Shown here: positions 50,218-60,790 of the stretch, one piece after another
Position numbering within the stretch: the first letter of the stretch is position 1
Layout: each line of letters starts with the position of its first letter
Translations under genes and position numbers: made by a program
From: Ferruginibacter paludis
GTDB lineage: Bacteria > Bacteroidota > Bacteroidia > Chitinophagales > Chitinophagaceae
Length of the DNA stretch: 64,000 nt
Direction of reading: 5' to 3'
NCBI RefSeq assembly: GCF_030409685.1
Contig: NZ_JAUFQJ010000024.1
Coordinates: 682,001 to 746,000 of the forward strand
The notes under the pieces: generated by a model
What the model saw: only the letters and a program-made list of their open reading frames with translations
Told to the model about the DNA's origin: nothing
Database searches by the model: none

Positions 50218-52470
50218 TTAATCAATCATGTTGAGATACCTGCCCATCCAGTAAGGGTACAGCCAAAACACCGGCTCACGCTCCACCATATCTGATCCGC
50301 CTGTTGCTGACCATGGGTTGTTGTCCCAGCGCACCGTGTTTCTGATTTCTGGCGGTGGCAATTCACTTACCTGTAATTCATTTAACACCGGTGTATGCAC
50401 CATATGAACATCTTCTCTTTTGGTATGGTCAATATGCCAGTCCGTGAGATCAAGCGGTGTGTTAATCAAAAAATCAAGAGACGCCTGCTGCTCTGCTTTT
50501 TTATCACGGGCATAACAGTATAAAAAATTGATCAGCGGGTTATGATCACCCTTCCGTTGTTCCATCCATTTGTCCATCAGCTGCTGATAAAAAGCTCGCA
50601 GCCGCTGATCATTTTCGCAACGAATTAATATTGGAAATAAATAGGCCTGCATTGTCACATCAAAATAAATAAACCATGCCGGGTTCTGCTCTGTCAAAGC
50701 AGCCATATTGTCCAGGTAGTGTTCTTTGCTGACCAGTTGCAGGTAATGCTGCTGATATTTTTCGTTATCTGTACAATAATAAGCCAGCTTTAAAAATGCC
50801 AGCAACTCCATTGAATTTTCACTTCTATCCAGTTGCCATTCAGGATCTCTGTTCAATAATGCAGGCGACCAAACACCCCATCGTGTATGCGATCCATCTG
50901 TATCCATCATAGTATAGTTGTGTGCAATTAAATGATCAACAAGTGACGCTACATGCTGCCGTATCAATGCTTTCTCTTCTTTATTGGCAGCCAGTTGGTA
51001 ATAAAAATAGTATCCCATCATGTGGCCGCACCATTCGTCGCTGCTGGCATCACCTTTCCATAACCATTGCCCGTCGGCTGATTTATGCCAGCGGGTTTCA
51101 ACCGGTTTAAACCTGGGTTCATTCACCAGTTCTTCTGCCCTTTCTCTTGCCGTATACAAGCGGTTCGTGTCATGCACTTTTGCAGCCCAGCCAATGGGGA
51201 CTATCGTCCGGGCAAAGTAACCGTCGCCGCCGGTGATGTCCTTTAATTCTTTTAAAAAATGAAATGCCTTTTTTGCTTTTTCTCTTGCATCTTCACTTTT
51301 GGTGACTGCAAACCGAAATGACTCCATGGCTAAATAGTTGCCTGTGTATTCCCCGTCATTGTCATCATCTTCAGGCGAACAATGAGCTGTATCCCCGGCT
51401 ACTGCCATCCTGCACTGGCCCGATATCCATGGTTCCCTGATATGCCTTGCCATTTGAACGCCATAAAAATAATCCTGCTTTTGGGCAAGAGTTATCCATC
51501 TTTTTTTGATAACGCTTACACCATTGGCGGTGGCGATCCATGCACTTCCTTCTTGGTCGAAAACTATATCATTTACCTGGTCATTTATCAGCCAGCGGCG
51601 GCTGAATAAAAGTGAATGTTTGCCGCCGGGATAAAAACGAATTACGCCAACCTTTGTACCTATCCACATCACCTTGTCAGGAGACCTTTTTACACAACTG
51701 GTGTAAATGGACGGGCAACCGTCGGCTGGCGTAATTGCAGCTTGCCGTTTGCCATTGCTGATAACAGAAACGCCGCCCAGCCCGGTAATCCATAGACTTT
51801 CTTTCTCATCAAACGCCAGCCCTTTCAGTTCTGCGCTTAACAAAATATCTGTTTTATAAAAATGATGAGTTGCTTTTTCCGTTACATGGTAAAGGCCTGC
51901 ATCGCTGGTAATCCACAAGCCGGCTTTACCATCTGACACAACACCCCTTACGGAGCGGGCCACAGGGTAATTTTTTAGAAGAAACTGATTTCCTGTATTA
52001 AGCCAAACGCCTTGAGGTCCGAGAGCGTACACCCCTTCTTTGGCTACACAAATCAGGGATACAGGCCCTGTTGTGCCGGGCATTTTGGTGAGCAGATTAT
52101 GGTGAAATGTAAAAACGCCGTTCCAGTTGCCAATCCACAACGTGCCGTTGCCATCAGTGGCTACGGCATAAGCAGGGCCTTTATCTTCCTCCTGAAATGG
52201 CAACTCTGTCCATGTACTTGCGCCACTGGATTTCTCAAAAACACCCGCTTCAGTAGTTATAAAAACATTGGATGATTTATCCACGGCAATACTCCGAACG
52301 TTATTTTCAACGCTGGACTTTCCAATCGGATATGCCTCATGGTATTCCTGGAAAAATCCTTCCTTCCTATTGCTTTTGGCTGCTGTTGGAGTATGTGCAG
52401 TTATTTGTGCGCAGGCAGTTGTTAAACACCATGTTAAAAGAATTAAGCCAATAAATTTTACCCTCATCAA
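50218..52470 (-). CDS. Secreted beta-propeller / glycosidase-like protein, paralogue 2
   Basis: A 750-residue exported protein (signal with TTACAQ near residue 20, a possible lipobox). It has the same order of parts as its neighbour: propeller repeats (about 55-335; ATDGNGTLWIGNWNGVFTF, SPDKVMWIGTKVGVIRF) and a helical C-terminal domain with RHIR, EDDDNDG (367-373), SSDEWCGHMM (from 476), TRWGVWSP and PYWMGRYL. The two proteins are clearly homologous along their length but diverged, so the duplication is not recent. The gene lies 44 bases after GH20 and is cotranscribed. It has no recognised family; enzymatic action on an amino-sugar glycan is inferred from the operon. Confidence 0.7.
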   Translation of the reverse strand: MMRVKFIGLILLTWCLTTACAQITAHTPTAAKSNRKEGFFQEYHEAYPIGKSSVENNVRSIAVDKSSNVFITTEAGVFEKSSGASTWTELPFQEEDKGPAYAVATDGNGTLWIGNWNGVFTFHHNLLTKMPGTTGPVSLICVAKEGVYALGPQGVWLNTGNQFLLKNYPVARSVRGVVSDGKAGLWITSDAGLYHVTEKATHHFYKTDILLSAELKGLAFDEKESLWITGLGGVSVISNGKRQAAITPADGCPSIYTSCVKRSPDKVMWIGTKVGVIRFYPGGKHSLLFSRRWLINDQVNDIVFDQEGSAWIATANGVSVIKKRWITLAQKQDYFYGVQMARHIREPWISGQCRMAVAGDTAHCSPEDDDNDGEYTGNYLAMESFRFAVTKSEDAREKAKKAFHFLKELKDITGGDGYFARTIVPIGWAAKVHDTNRLYTARERAEELVNEPRFKPVETRWHKSADGQWLWKGDASSDEWCGHMMGYYFYYQLAANKEEKALIRQHVASLVDHLIAHNYTMMDTDGSHTRWGVWSPALLNRDPEWQLDRSENSMELLAFLKLAYYCTDNEKYQQHYLQLVSKEHYLDNMAALTEQNPAWFIYFDVTMQAYLFPILIRCENDQRLRAFYQQLMDKWMEQRKGDHNPLINFLYCYARDKKAEQQASLDFLINTPLDLTDWHIDHTKREDVHMVHTPVLNELQVSELPPPEIRNTVRWDNNPWSATGGSDMVEREPVFWLYPYWMGRYLNMID

Positions 52471-52514
52471 ACTTTGTTTTTTTTCTTCTCTTATAAAAAA
52501 TGCAACTACTATTT

Positions 52515-54584
52515 TTATTGCTGTTTGCCCGCCGCAGCCGTAATTAATTTTTGTATGGCATCAACTACCTGTATTTCGCACCTGCCGCCCTGCATCCGTG
52601 TGTGTTTTACTACGACCCGTTGTTGTTTAAGCCATTCATCATCCGCGGTTTTGTGTTGCTTTATGTATTCAATCGATTTCAGGCCAGCCTCCGCCAGCAA
52701 GGAAAGATGTTGTGATAATGAAGCAGCTTCCTGCAACACCGGTGAATTCGCAAGCAACTGTTTAAATGCTGCATCATTTTCTTTCCAGAGGATCAATTGG
52801 TCTGTAATTTCTTTTTCATTACCTGAGGATGAATTCATTAAAAATTGCTGCACCGATTTATTAAATATCCTTGGTAACGGCTGATCAGGCGTAGCGACAT
52901 CAGCAATTTTTGTAAACGGAGAAAATACCGTGTACATCGTATCACCTTCATTGCGATCGTATATTTTTAAGGGCTCCAGCACAGCTACCAAAACTTCCAG
53001 TGCCTTAATTTTATTTCCATTGCAAAGCTGCCGCATCATTGCCGGTTTATAAGTCAGGTGTTGCAGTCCGAGCGATTCAAGTTGCAGGCTGACCATATCC
53101 AGCCGCCGGTACATGTCATCGGTGTCAGTGACCGCTTTAGGCGACCACAATCTTTCCGCAATAGCAGCGGTTCTTGGCCATATTCTTGAATCAACTGTTA
53201 CAGGTGTTACCAGCTCGCTCCACATAGTTGCCTCGCCGCCCAGTATCAATTTCTGTTCGTCCGGTGTCAGTTTCACGCTATCCGGTATTGGATCATTCTG
53301 GTAGTGATAAGAAGCAGGTTGAATTAAATCAATATAATAACCGTAAGAAAGAATGGCTTTATATCCCTGTTTTACCGAGCTGTAAAAACTTTCGTTTCCC
53401 CGCCACGATTGAATAACAATTTCTTTAGGCAAACCCGGATGAAACACCTCATCCCACCCCATCATTTTTTTACCGGCTTTGCGAATGATGGGCAGTAAGC
53501 GCTGATTAAAATAAGTCTGTAAATCCATGGTCGTTTTCATGCCATGTGTCTGCATAAATTTTTTGATGTGCGGCACCGCTTCCCAATCCTTACCTGTGTT
53601 TTCATCGCCGCCAATATGAAAATATTCATCCGGAAAAAGGGAGGCCATTTCCGTAAACAGTTTCTCTAAAAACGGATATACTTTTTCGTTGGTAGGGTCC
53701 AGCACCGGATCAAATACGCCAAAATATCTTTGTAATGAGTAGTTTCTTTTAACGCTTGCCAGTTCAGGATAGGCCGTTAATATGGCCGTGGTATGCGCCG
53801 GCACAACAAATTCCGGCACTACACGAATGCCTCTTTGGCTTGCATATTTTATAATGGTTTTGATATCTTCCTGTGTGTAATAAATGCCATCGGAAGCTAC
53901 TTGTTGCAACCGGGGAAAAACCTTTGACTCCACCCTGAATCCCTGGTCGTTGCAAAGGTGAAGGTGAAGTACATTCATCTTGACCGCAGCCATTCCATCC
54001 AGCGTTCTTTCTACCACCTCCACCGGCATAAAATGCAGGGCCACATCCAGCAATAAACCACGCCAGGCAAAACGGGGATGGTCTTTAACAGACACTGCCG
54101 GAATATAATATCCGGCAGCATCTGTACTAACCAATTGTATTAAAGTTTCCAATGCATGAATGGCGCCTAAATCAGTAACAGCGGTAACAAGTACCTGCCG
54201 TCCGCTGGTTTCAATTGCATAACTCTCATCTTCCCCCAGTTTCAGCAATCCGTTGCGTTGTATGGTAACAAGCAAGGTTGCTGTTGACTTATCCTGCTGC
54301 CGGGTTACAAATTCCTGTTTATCCAGGAAAATGCCGGTCTTATTACTCAATCGCCTTATAAACCTGCTTGCTTCTGCATATATGCGGTCGCTGGCAGAGC
54401 CCGATATTGCGACACGAAATTGCTTATCAATCGCAATCCTGCCTGTCGTTACCGCCTGCATTGCAAAAGGTGCCGGCATCAAATTATAGGTGTTATTTAC
54501 CTGGCCATAACACAACAGGCTAAAAATAACCGCGATAGCTGCCAAAGCTCCTTTTTGCCTTATGGTGTTAGCGCTGTACTTCAT
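52515..54584 (-). CDS. Beta-N-acetylhexosaminidase (GH20)
   Basis: A 689-residue exported enzyme (signal about 1-28) releasing terminal GlcNAc or GalNAc. An N-terminal GH20b domain (about 35-160) precedes the catalytic TIM barrel, starting at HPRFAWRGLLLDVALHFMP. The catalytic Asp327-Glu328 pair is seen in FHIGGDENTG; substrate-assisted hydrolysis needs it. Further conserved parts are MNVLHLHLCNDQGFR and MMGWDEVFHPGLP. The start codon directly abuts the susD stop (TAAATG), so translation is coupled. It is the only enzyme of clear specificity in the minus-strand half of this locus. Confidence 0.95.
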   Translation of the reverse strand: MKYSANTIRQKGALAAIAVIFSLLCYGQVNNTYNLMPAPFAMQAVTTGRIAIDKQFRVAISGSASDRIYAEASRFIRRLSNKTGIFLDKQEFVTRQQDKSTATLLVTIQRNGLLKLGEDESYAIETSGRQVLVTAVTDLGAIHALETLIQLVSTDAAGYYIPAVSVKDHPRFAWRGLLLDVALHFMPVEVVERTLDGMAAVKMNVLHLHLCNDQGFRVESKVFPRLQQVASDGIYYTQEDIKTIIKYASQRGIRVVPEFVVPAHTTAILTAYPELASVKRNYSLQRYFGVFDPVLDPTNEKVYPFLEKLFTEMASLFPDEYFHIGGDENTGKDWEAVPHIKKFMQTHGMKTTMDLQTYFNQRLLPIIRKAGKKMMGWDEVFHPGLPKEIVIQSWRGNESFYSSVKQGYKAILSYGYYIDLIQPASYHYQNDPIPDSVKLTPDEQKLILGGEATMWSELVTPVTVDSRIWPRTAAIAERLWSPKAVTDTDDMYRRLDMVSLQLESLGLQHLTYKPAMMRQLCNGNKIKALEVLVAVLEPLKIYDRNEGDTMYTVFSPFTKIADVATPDQPLPRIFNKSVQQFLMNSSSGNEKEITDQLILWKENDAAFKQLLANSPVLQEAASLSQHLSLLAEAGLKSIEYIKQHKTADDEWLKQQRVVVKHTRMQGGRCEIQVVDAIQKLITAAAGKQQ

Positions 54585-56366
54585 TTACCAGGGCTTACCG
54601 GTTCCGTCAACCAACCAGAATTTTGACCAGGAACTATTGTTGCCGTCTGTACCTACGTAAGAAGATGGTTTTAATTTGGCTATTGCCGCATCACCATTGG
54701 CTGCATTGTTTTGCAGTTCTGTATTGTCGTACGCAAAACGAAGTGGAATAGCGCCCCGGTACGAAGCCCATCCTACGTTGAGTGTGGGGTAACCAGTTCT
54801 TCTCCAATCCATAAATGCTTCGTTACAAGCCTGCCAGGAAGCAATCCATTTTTGTTCTATAATTCTTTGCAGTGTATTATTGAACTTAACTGATGGCTGT
54901 GCGATATAGCTGGCGAAATCTTTTACGCAGCCATAATAATCATTTACATCTGACTGGTAGTCGCTGAAAACTTTCCATGTATCAAAACTTGCCTGTACGC
55001 CTTTGTGATACCAATCTTCTGCGGTACCATTTACATTCCACCCTTTTAACGCAGCTTCCGCTAAATCAAAACATACTTCACTGTAGGTTAACAGTTTTTG
55101 ATTGAGCAAATCACCGGTTGGGTTATCGTAAATATCTCTTCTCAGGTAAGACACATAATCATTCAAAGACGTGGACTGCGTGCCGGTTCCGTTGATATTG
55201 TATTCAAAATCGAAATTGCTGTAGCTGATCGGAATTCCCACATACCTTGCTGACGTATCATACAAGCTGTATATACTGGCTGCAACGGCACCGTATGGCC
55301 TGTCCTGCGCATAAGTCGCTGTATCAAACTGTTTAAATTTAGATGCAGTTGCGGCAGCAGGATTAATATAACGTATGCCATTGACTACGTTCAGCAAAGT
55401 TGTATTATCGCCTGGTGCAAATTTAGATGCATCTACTACTGACCGGGTTACAACAGGTTCGGCCATTATCACAATCCGTGGATCTTTTAACGCTTTTAGT
55501 TTCATTGTCAAGGTACCGCACATTTTGTTTCTGTTATAGCCGGAAGGGCCATTGAACTTTGAACAAAACTGGTAAGACGTTCCCTGGTCTGCGCCTGGTA
55601 AAGGCATTACCCAACTGCCGTCATTATCTGCTATTACTTTAGACGCAATGGCTTCAACATTTGCTTTTACATCCATTTTAGAAGATACCCGCATGTAATA
55701 TCGCAGTAAGAGTGAATAGGCCAGCTTTTGCCATTTTGCAGGATCACCTCCATAAAAAACATCCGAAGACATGGTGACACCCGTAATTTCAGGATGATCA
55801 GTTGTACTGCCATCCAGCAGCGGAACGGCCGCCTGCAGATCTGCAATTACACGTGCATAAATTGCTTCCTGTGAATCAAAAGCAGGATATAGATTTTCGC
55901 TTCCGTTTTGGTCGCCGTTCAGTGCCATAGAATCCGGTGCATCTCCCCAAACGTCAGCGATATTACCGAAGTTAAAAGCCCTCATGGTCAACGCCACTCC
56001 CTGGTGAAATTTCCAGTCGTTGGTCTGCGCTTTTTGCAGCAACAGTTTATTGTCTCTTAATATCGAATAATTACCTGCCCATGATTCTGGACCCCACTGG
56101 TAACCACTAAACGTATTGCCAAATGCATCCTGGTAAGTTTGCTGCATGGCGCCGGAAAATATTCCGGAACCGTAGTTTCCGTACCACATGGCTGATTGCG
56201 TAAGCACATTTGCCATCAGGTAATCCGGTGAGGCGACTGAGGGTGTAATAGAGTTTGGATCGGTGTTGAGCACATCAAACTTTTTACATGAATTGCCCAG
56301 CGTGATTATTGCAAAGAAAACGCACATAACCAGAACTACTTTTTTTGCGCTTTTCATTTTTTTCAT
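54585..56366 (-). CDS. SusD/RagB-family lipoprotein
   Basis: A 593-residue outer-membrane lipoprotein with lipobox LGNSC (Cys27). It belongs to the SusD-like 2 type, as shown by KFDVLNTDPNSITPS after the cysteine, DYLMANVLTQSAMWYGNYG and the C-terminal NEAFMDWRRTGYPTL. It pairs with the SusC 43 bases upstream to bind glycan fragments. A second ATG three codons in is an equal start. Downstream GH20 implies a GlcNAc-containing ligand. Confidence 0.93.
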   Translation of the reverse strand: MKKMKSAKKVVLVMCVFFAIITLGNSCKKFDVLNTDPNSITPSVASPDYLMANVLTQSAMWYGNYGSGIFSGAMQQTYQDAFGNTFSGYQWGPESWAGNYSILRDNKLLLQKAQTNDWKFHQGVALTMRAFNFGNIADVWGDAPDSMALNGDQNGSENLYPAFDSQEAIYARVIADLQAAVPLLDGSTTDHPEITGVTMSSDVFYGGDPAKWQKLAYSLLLRYYMRVSSKMDVKANVEAIASKVIADNDGSWVMPLPGADQGTSYQFCSKFNGPSGYNRNKMCGTLTMKLKALKDPRIVIMAEPVVTRSVVDASKFAPGDNTTLLNVVNGIRYINPAAATASKFKQFDTATYAQDRPYGAVAASIYSLYDTSARYVGIPISYSNFDFEYNINGTGTQSTSLNDYVSYLRRDIYDNPTGDLLNQKLLTYSEVCFDLAEAALKGWNVNGTAEDWYHKGVQASFDTWKVFSDYQSDVNDYYGCVKDFASYIAQPSVKFNNTLQRIIEQKWIASWQACNEAFMDWRRTGYPTLNVGWASYRGAIPLRFAYDNTELQNNAANGDAAIAKLKPSSYVGTDGNNSSWSKFWLVDGTGKPW

Positions 56367-56409
56367 TTTTTTGATATTACAAATTAGATAAGGTTATTGA
56401 AGCCGGGAT

Positions 56410-59400
56410 TTAAAAATGTACACTCAGTTTTACACCAACCGGTATTGTCCATGGCGTGATATTGTACCTTTCTATACCTTGCCTGAACTGCGAACCATTG
56501 CCCTGGCGACCTTTTTGAAACTGGTAGGCCATTTCCGGATCCACACCAGCTTTGGCTTTTGTCCAGATGATGATGTTCCGTGTATAAACACCAAGCGATA
56601 TTCCCTGCAATTTTAAAGCATCTGACCAACGTTTGGGCAACTGCGTAGTTAAAGTCAGTTCTCTTAACTTAATATAAGACGCATCAAACATGCTCATTCT
56701 TGCAAAGTTCCAGCCGCCGGTAACAGCATCCTCATAAATATCATATTTTGTTGTTGCAGGATCACCCAGATTTTCTATATACCCGCCATTGCCATCTTCA
56801 TATACACCTGGATAAAACGCTCCGTCATTAATAGTAATACCATTATTGGTAAAGGGGAAGCCTCCCAACTCAGTTGTTGGTCCGCCCACCAGGTGAAATT
56901 GAGCAAGATTACCGCTGACAATAATATTGGCACCGGGATTTGCTTTCAGGTAACCTGGTATATCGCCTTTGGCAGATGCAGGAATGGGAATACCCATATT
57001 TTCCTGGCGTGCCATTGCTGCATCCGATCCCAGGTAACGGTAGGTTTGAGAAAAGAAAGTGCCGCCCCAGCGGGTGTCAATACTGGCGCTCAGGGTAAGG
57101 CTTTTCCAGCTTACAGATGTTTGTATGCCCAGTAATAATTTGGGATTGAAATTACCTACCACAGTTTTGTGTTGAAAATCGCCATTGCCTACAGTCTGGA
57201 TAAATCCATCGTTATCCAGTAAAGGCCAGCCATAATATTTGGATGTTTTATCGGTAACGGTTGCTAGCTGGTTATCCCACAACTGGCCCAGTTTACCATC
57301 GCTGATTACCTGTTTTCCGTTGGCATCAAACATGTTTGGTATTGGCTGACCTTTGGCATAAGTCCATGATCCGCTACGTCCATCCTGCCAGAAAGAGAAA
57401 TAATTTACACCGTTTGCCAATGACATAACATACGCGTCATTTTTGGTATAGTTAACAGCCATGTCCCATGTCCAGTCTTTATTGGAAATGATGGTACCGG
57501 CTAATCTTAATTCAATACCCTGGCTGCGTACCAGGCCTGCATTGATTTGTCTGCCGCTGTATCCGGATGATCCGGGTGTAGAGATAGACAATACCTGGTT
57601 GCTGTTATCAGAACGGTATACAGTTCCTTCAAAACGAAGGCGGTTTTTATACAGGTTCAATTCAAGGCCCAATTCCGTAGACACCGCTTTTTCCGGTTTC
57701 AGGTTCGGGTTTTTCAAGGTAGAAGATGTTCCCTGGGTAATGATACCACCAAAACTTCCCACACCAACAGTACCATACAGGTTATAAGGATCCGTGTCTT
57801 TACCCACACTTGCCCAACCGCCTCTTATTTTAAACAGGCTGATGCTGTTGCCCATATTGAACATTTTGTTCAACAGCAAACTGAGTGAAGCAGAAGGATA
57901 GAAGTAAGAATTTTGACCGGCAGGTAATGTACTTGACCAGTCGTTGCGGCCTGTCAGATCAAGGTAGGCCATGCTTTTGTACCCCAATGACGCTGTAGCG
58001 TATGCACTGTAAACAGCCTTTTGGCTATAACCTGAACCATACCTGATATTTGTTTGCGAAATATTGGACACGTTAAAATATTCAGGTGCGATAATGCCGC
58101 CGCCATGGGCAGAATTAGTTAACAGGTTGGAGCCATATGTGTATAAAATGTTTCCTCCCACAGAGGTGGACAGATCAAACTTGTTTTGAAACGTATTGGT
58201 GTAAGTAGCAAGAAAATCAGTATTGCTTTCTGTGTTGTAAATGTTTGCGAGCGAATAATAACCGTTTATTTCGTCGTTGAAACTCTTGGAAATTTTTGTT
58301 TCCCTGTTTTCATAAAACATATCCTGGGAGTAGCGCACAAACGTACTGATATGCGGATTTAACTGGTAACTCAATTTTACGTTTCCAAACAAATGGTTTC
58401 TTACAAAACTGTTTTTAACCTGGTGCAAATAAAAATAAGGATTGTCGTCGCCATTATCAGCAGGATCCAATACATCCGGACTTTGGTCAACCCCAACCGG
58501 AGGTAACACTTTTCTTTGCTGAATGCCGGGTGTTAACCAGAAATTTTTCATATCCCTTATATCGACGCTCGGTGATAAATAAGCCACATATTTTAAAACG
58601 CCATCATTACCCGCAACAACATTATCAGAACTTGACCTGCCATAATTGATCACAGAAGATATCTTTAATGCGTTGCTGATTTTATGCTCCACATTCAACG
58701 ACAGGTTATGTTTCACTACACCAGTAGTTGGTATGATGCCTTTGTTGGTTGTATTGGAATAAGAAAAACGGTAATTGTCTTTATCAGTAGCATTTTCAAC
58801 AGAAAGGCTGTTGGTGCTTGTAATACCGGTTTCTACAAAATTCTGCAGGTTATTGTGGCTAACCATTGGCAATGGAATATAATTTCCGCTGGCATCTTTC
58901 GGGCTGTTCCACTGTATGGCTTTTAAGCCTTTGTTCAATGGTGTACCAAAGCGGTAAGTATCGGTACCGGCCATATCAACCAAAACTCCGTTCCAGCTAT
59001 TGAAGCCATTGGGTTCTGTATAAGGATCGGTACCTATTGTGTAAGATTGATTCAAAGGTAAATAGTGGTACGGAGTTGCTACTTCTGTAGCAGAACTAAA
59101 TGTAACACCTGAACCCTTTTGCTTTTTACCAGATTTGGTAGTAATTAATATAACACCGTTGCCCGCTCTTGACCCATACAAAGCCGCGGCGCTTGGTCCT
59201 TTCAACACAGATACATTTTCTATGTCATTGGGATTTAAATCAGAAATGGTATTGCCATAATCAACATCATTACTGTTACCAGTGTTGGTACCAATATTAC
59301 TGAGCGAATTTTTTACCGGCACACCATCAATAACAAACAATGGCTGATTATCGCTGTTTAAAGAACGGGTTCCACGAATTACGACACTAACGGATGAGGT

Positions 59401-59904
59401 TGGTGAAGCACCTGTTGAACTAACGGTTACGCCGGAAACTTTTCCGGCCATTGCATTGAGCACATTGGTTTGCGTAACCCGGTTCATATCTTCTCCACTT
59501 ATCTGGCCTACATCATAGCCCAGTGATTTTTTTGTTCTGGTAATACCGAGGGCGGTTACTACCACTCCTGACAATGTGTTGGCATTGGTACTTTCCAATA
59601 CTGCATTGATAAATGTTTGTCCCTTCACTTTAATTTCGGAATTGTTGTAGCCTACGTAAGAAACTACCAGAGTGGCGGCTGATCCCGAAACCGGTATTTC
59701 AAAAACGCCTGATGCATCAGACATAGTTGTGGCTTTGCCGCCTTTTTCGGAGATGGTTGCTCCAACAAGCGGACCATTGGCGTCGGATACCTTACCCTTC
59801 ACTATGTGTTCTTTCTGAGCCAGGACAAGGGTATTTGTAAAAAACGTAAACCCCAGCAATATCAGCCATTGTAATATGGGGGTGAGCGAAATTTTCTTTC
59901 TCAT
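56410..59904 (-). CDS. SusC/RagA-family TonB-dependent transporter
   Basis: A 1164-residue outer-membrane transporter with a signal peptide (about 1-29), a carboxypeptidase-like domain (about 33-110; VKGKVSDANGPLVGATISE), the plug (GVVVTALGITRTKKSLGYDV) and the barrel, ending VGVKLSVHF. Unlike the first SusC of the window it has no STN domain, so it would not signal to a FecR protein, and none is near. Control by the DeoR-type regulator encoded just upstream is more likely. Confidence 0.95.
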   Translation of the reverse strand: MRKKISLTPILQWLILLGFTFFTNTLVLAQKEHIVKGKVSDANGPLVGATISEKGGKATTMSDASGVFEIPVSGSAATLVVSYVGYNNSEIKVKGQTFINAVLESTNANTLSGVVVTALGITRTKKSLGYDVGQISGEDMNRVTQTNVLNAMAGKVSGVTVSSTGASPTSSVSVVIRGTRSLNSDNQPLFVIDGVPVKNSLSNIGTNTGNSNDVDYGNTISDLNPNDIENVSVLKGPSAAALYGSRAGNGVILITTKSGKKQKGSGVTFSSATEVATPYHYLPLNQSYTIGTDPYTEPNGFNSWNGVLVDMAGTDTYRFGTPLNKGLKAIQWNSPKDASGNYIPLPMVSHNNLQNFVETGITSTNSLSVENATDKDNYRFSYSNTTNKGIIPTTGVVKHNLSLNVEHKISNALKISSVINYGRSSSDNVVAGNDGVLKYVAYLSPSVDIRDMKNFWLTPGIQQRKVLPPVGVDQSPDVLDPADNGDDNPYFYLHQVKNSFVRNHLFGNVKLSYQLNPHISTFVRYSQDMFYENRETKISKSFNDEINGYYSLANIYNTESNTDFLATYTNTFQNKFDLSTSVGGNILYTYGSNLLTNSAHGGGIIAPEYFNVSNISQTNIRYGSGYSQKAVYSAYATASLGYKSMAYLDLTGRNDWSSTLPAGQNSYFYPSASLSLLLNKMFNMGNSISLFKIRGGWASVGKDTDPYNLYGTVGVGSFGGIITQGTSSTLKNPNLKPEKAVSTELGLELNLYKNRLRFEGTVYRSDNSNQVLSISTPGSSGYSGRQINAGLVRSQGIELRLAGTIISNKDWTWDMAVNYTKNDAYVMSLANGVNYFSFWQDGRSGSWTYAKGQPIPNMFDANGKQVISDGKLGQLWDNQLATVTDKTSKYYGWPLLDNDGFIQTVGNGDFQHKTVVGNFNPKLLLGIQTSVSWKSLTLSASIDTRWGGTFFSQTYRYLGSDAAMARQENMGIPIPASAKGDIPGYLKANPGANIIVSGNLAQFHLVGGPTTELGGFPFTNNGITINDGAFYPGVYEDGNGGYIENLGDPATTKYDIYEDAVTGGWNFARMSMFDASYIKLRELTLTTQLPKRWSDALKLQGISLGVYTRNIIIWTKAKAGVDPEMAYQFQKGRQGNGSQFRQGIERYNITPWTIPVGVKLSVHF

Positions 59905-60005
59905 GTTTGGTTTTGTTTGCAGTTATGAAATCGGACTTGTTTTCTTTTCCGTTTATTGGTTATTGATATGGTTAAACAATGATCTTTTTATTGGCTGAAC
60001 CAGGG

Positions 60006-60758
60006 TTACATCAATTCTGGCTTACCTTCTCCCCTGTATACATCCAACATGGGATTATTGACATCTAGCTCTGTAATCACATAATCCACATCTGTTAAAT
60101 CCGCAATTTTTATTTTTTGAACGGTGTTGAATTTTTCAGCAATACAAACCGTTGCTGTTTTTTTGGCTGACCTGATCATGGCCTTCATCACCTGCACTAC
60201 TTCCCAGTCTGAATCGGTCAATCCATCTTCTACCGAAATACCGTTTGTACCGATTATACACAAATCCGTTTTTATACCGGCCAGTTCGTTTATTACACTT
60301 GCGCCGGTATGTATATTCGCATTTTTGGCGAGCCTGCCACCAATAGTGATTACATCGATGTTTTCATGTTCGGCCAATGCCAGCGCAACCTGGGGACATA
60401 CGGTTAAAAAAGTGGCGTGTAAATCTGTTGGTATTTGTTTGGCGATTTCCATTATGGTTGTTCCGCCTTCTATCAAAATCAGCATGTCTTTTTTAAAAAG
60501 TGTGATTGCTTTTTGTGCAATCAGCTTTTTTGCCTCCAGGGCATATACCGGATTTTGACCGTTGAAAGGATAATGGAAGGTTTTACTCATTGCACCTCCG
60601 TGCACTTTTAAAATCATTTCCAATTCGTCCAATTCATTTAAATCTCTGCGAATGGTATCTTCGGACACGTCCAATAATTCACTTAAGTCGCTGGTAAGCA
60701 CCTTATTATGTAGATTCACTTCCCGCAAAATAATTTTATGGCGTTCTTCCTTTAACAT
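60006..60758 (-). CDS. DeoR-family transcriptional regulator
   Basis: A 250-residue sugar-responsive repressor. The N-terminal HTH is LTSDLSELLDVSEDTIRRDL (about 17-36), followed by the HGGAMSK hinge. The C-terminal DeoR sensor domain is related to ribose-5-phosphate isomerase (about 75-235; LIEGGTTIMEIAKQIP, VITIGGRLAKNANIHTGAS). Such proteins bind phosphorylated sugars. Its position between the susCD operon and the divergent murQ set makes both probable targets, with an amino-sugar phosphate as effector; this is inference. Confidence 0.92.
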   Translation of the reverse strand: MLKEERHKIILREVNLHNKVLTSDLSELLDVSEDTIRRDLNELDELEMILKVHGGAMSKTFHYPFNGQNPVYALEAKKLIAQKAITLFKKDMLILIEGGTTIMEIAKQIPTDLHATFLTVCPQVALALAEHENIDVITIGGRLAKNANIHTGASVINELAGIKTDLCIIGTNGISVEDGLTDSDWEVVQVMKAMIRSAKKTATVCIAEKFNTVQKIKIADLTDVDYVITELDVNNPMLDVYRGEGKPELM

Positions 60759-60790
60759 GCAGTTGACAGTAATCGTTTTGATAAAACTAC

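Noticed and set aside
47899..52470. Reading the propeller proteins as hybrid two-component sensors
   Set aside because: The propeller repeats resemble those of such sensors, but no membrane helix, histidine kinase, receiver or DNA-binding domain follows; the C-terminal half is a different, glycosidase-like domain.
59905..60005. Antisense RNA at the second susC
   Set aside because: I found no opposite-strand TAnnTTTG promoter or terminator hairpin comparable with the first susC; only two TTTATTGG direct repeats (59952 and 59987), too short to interpret.
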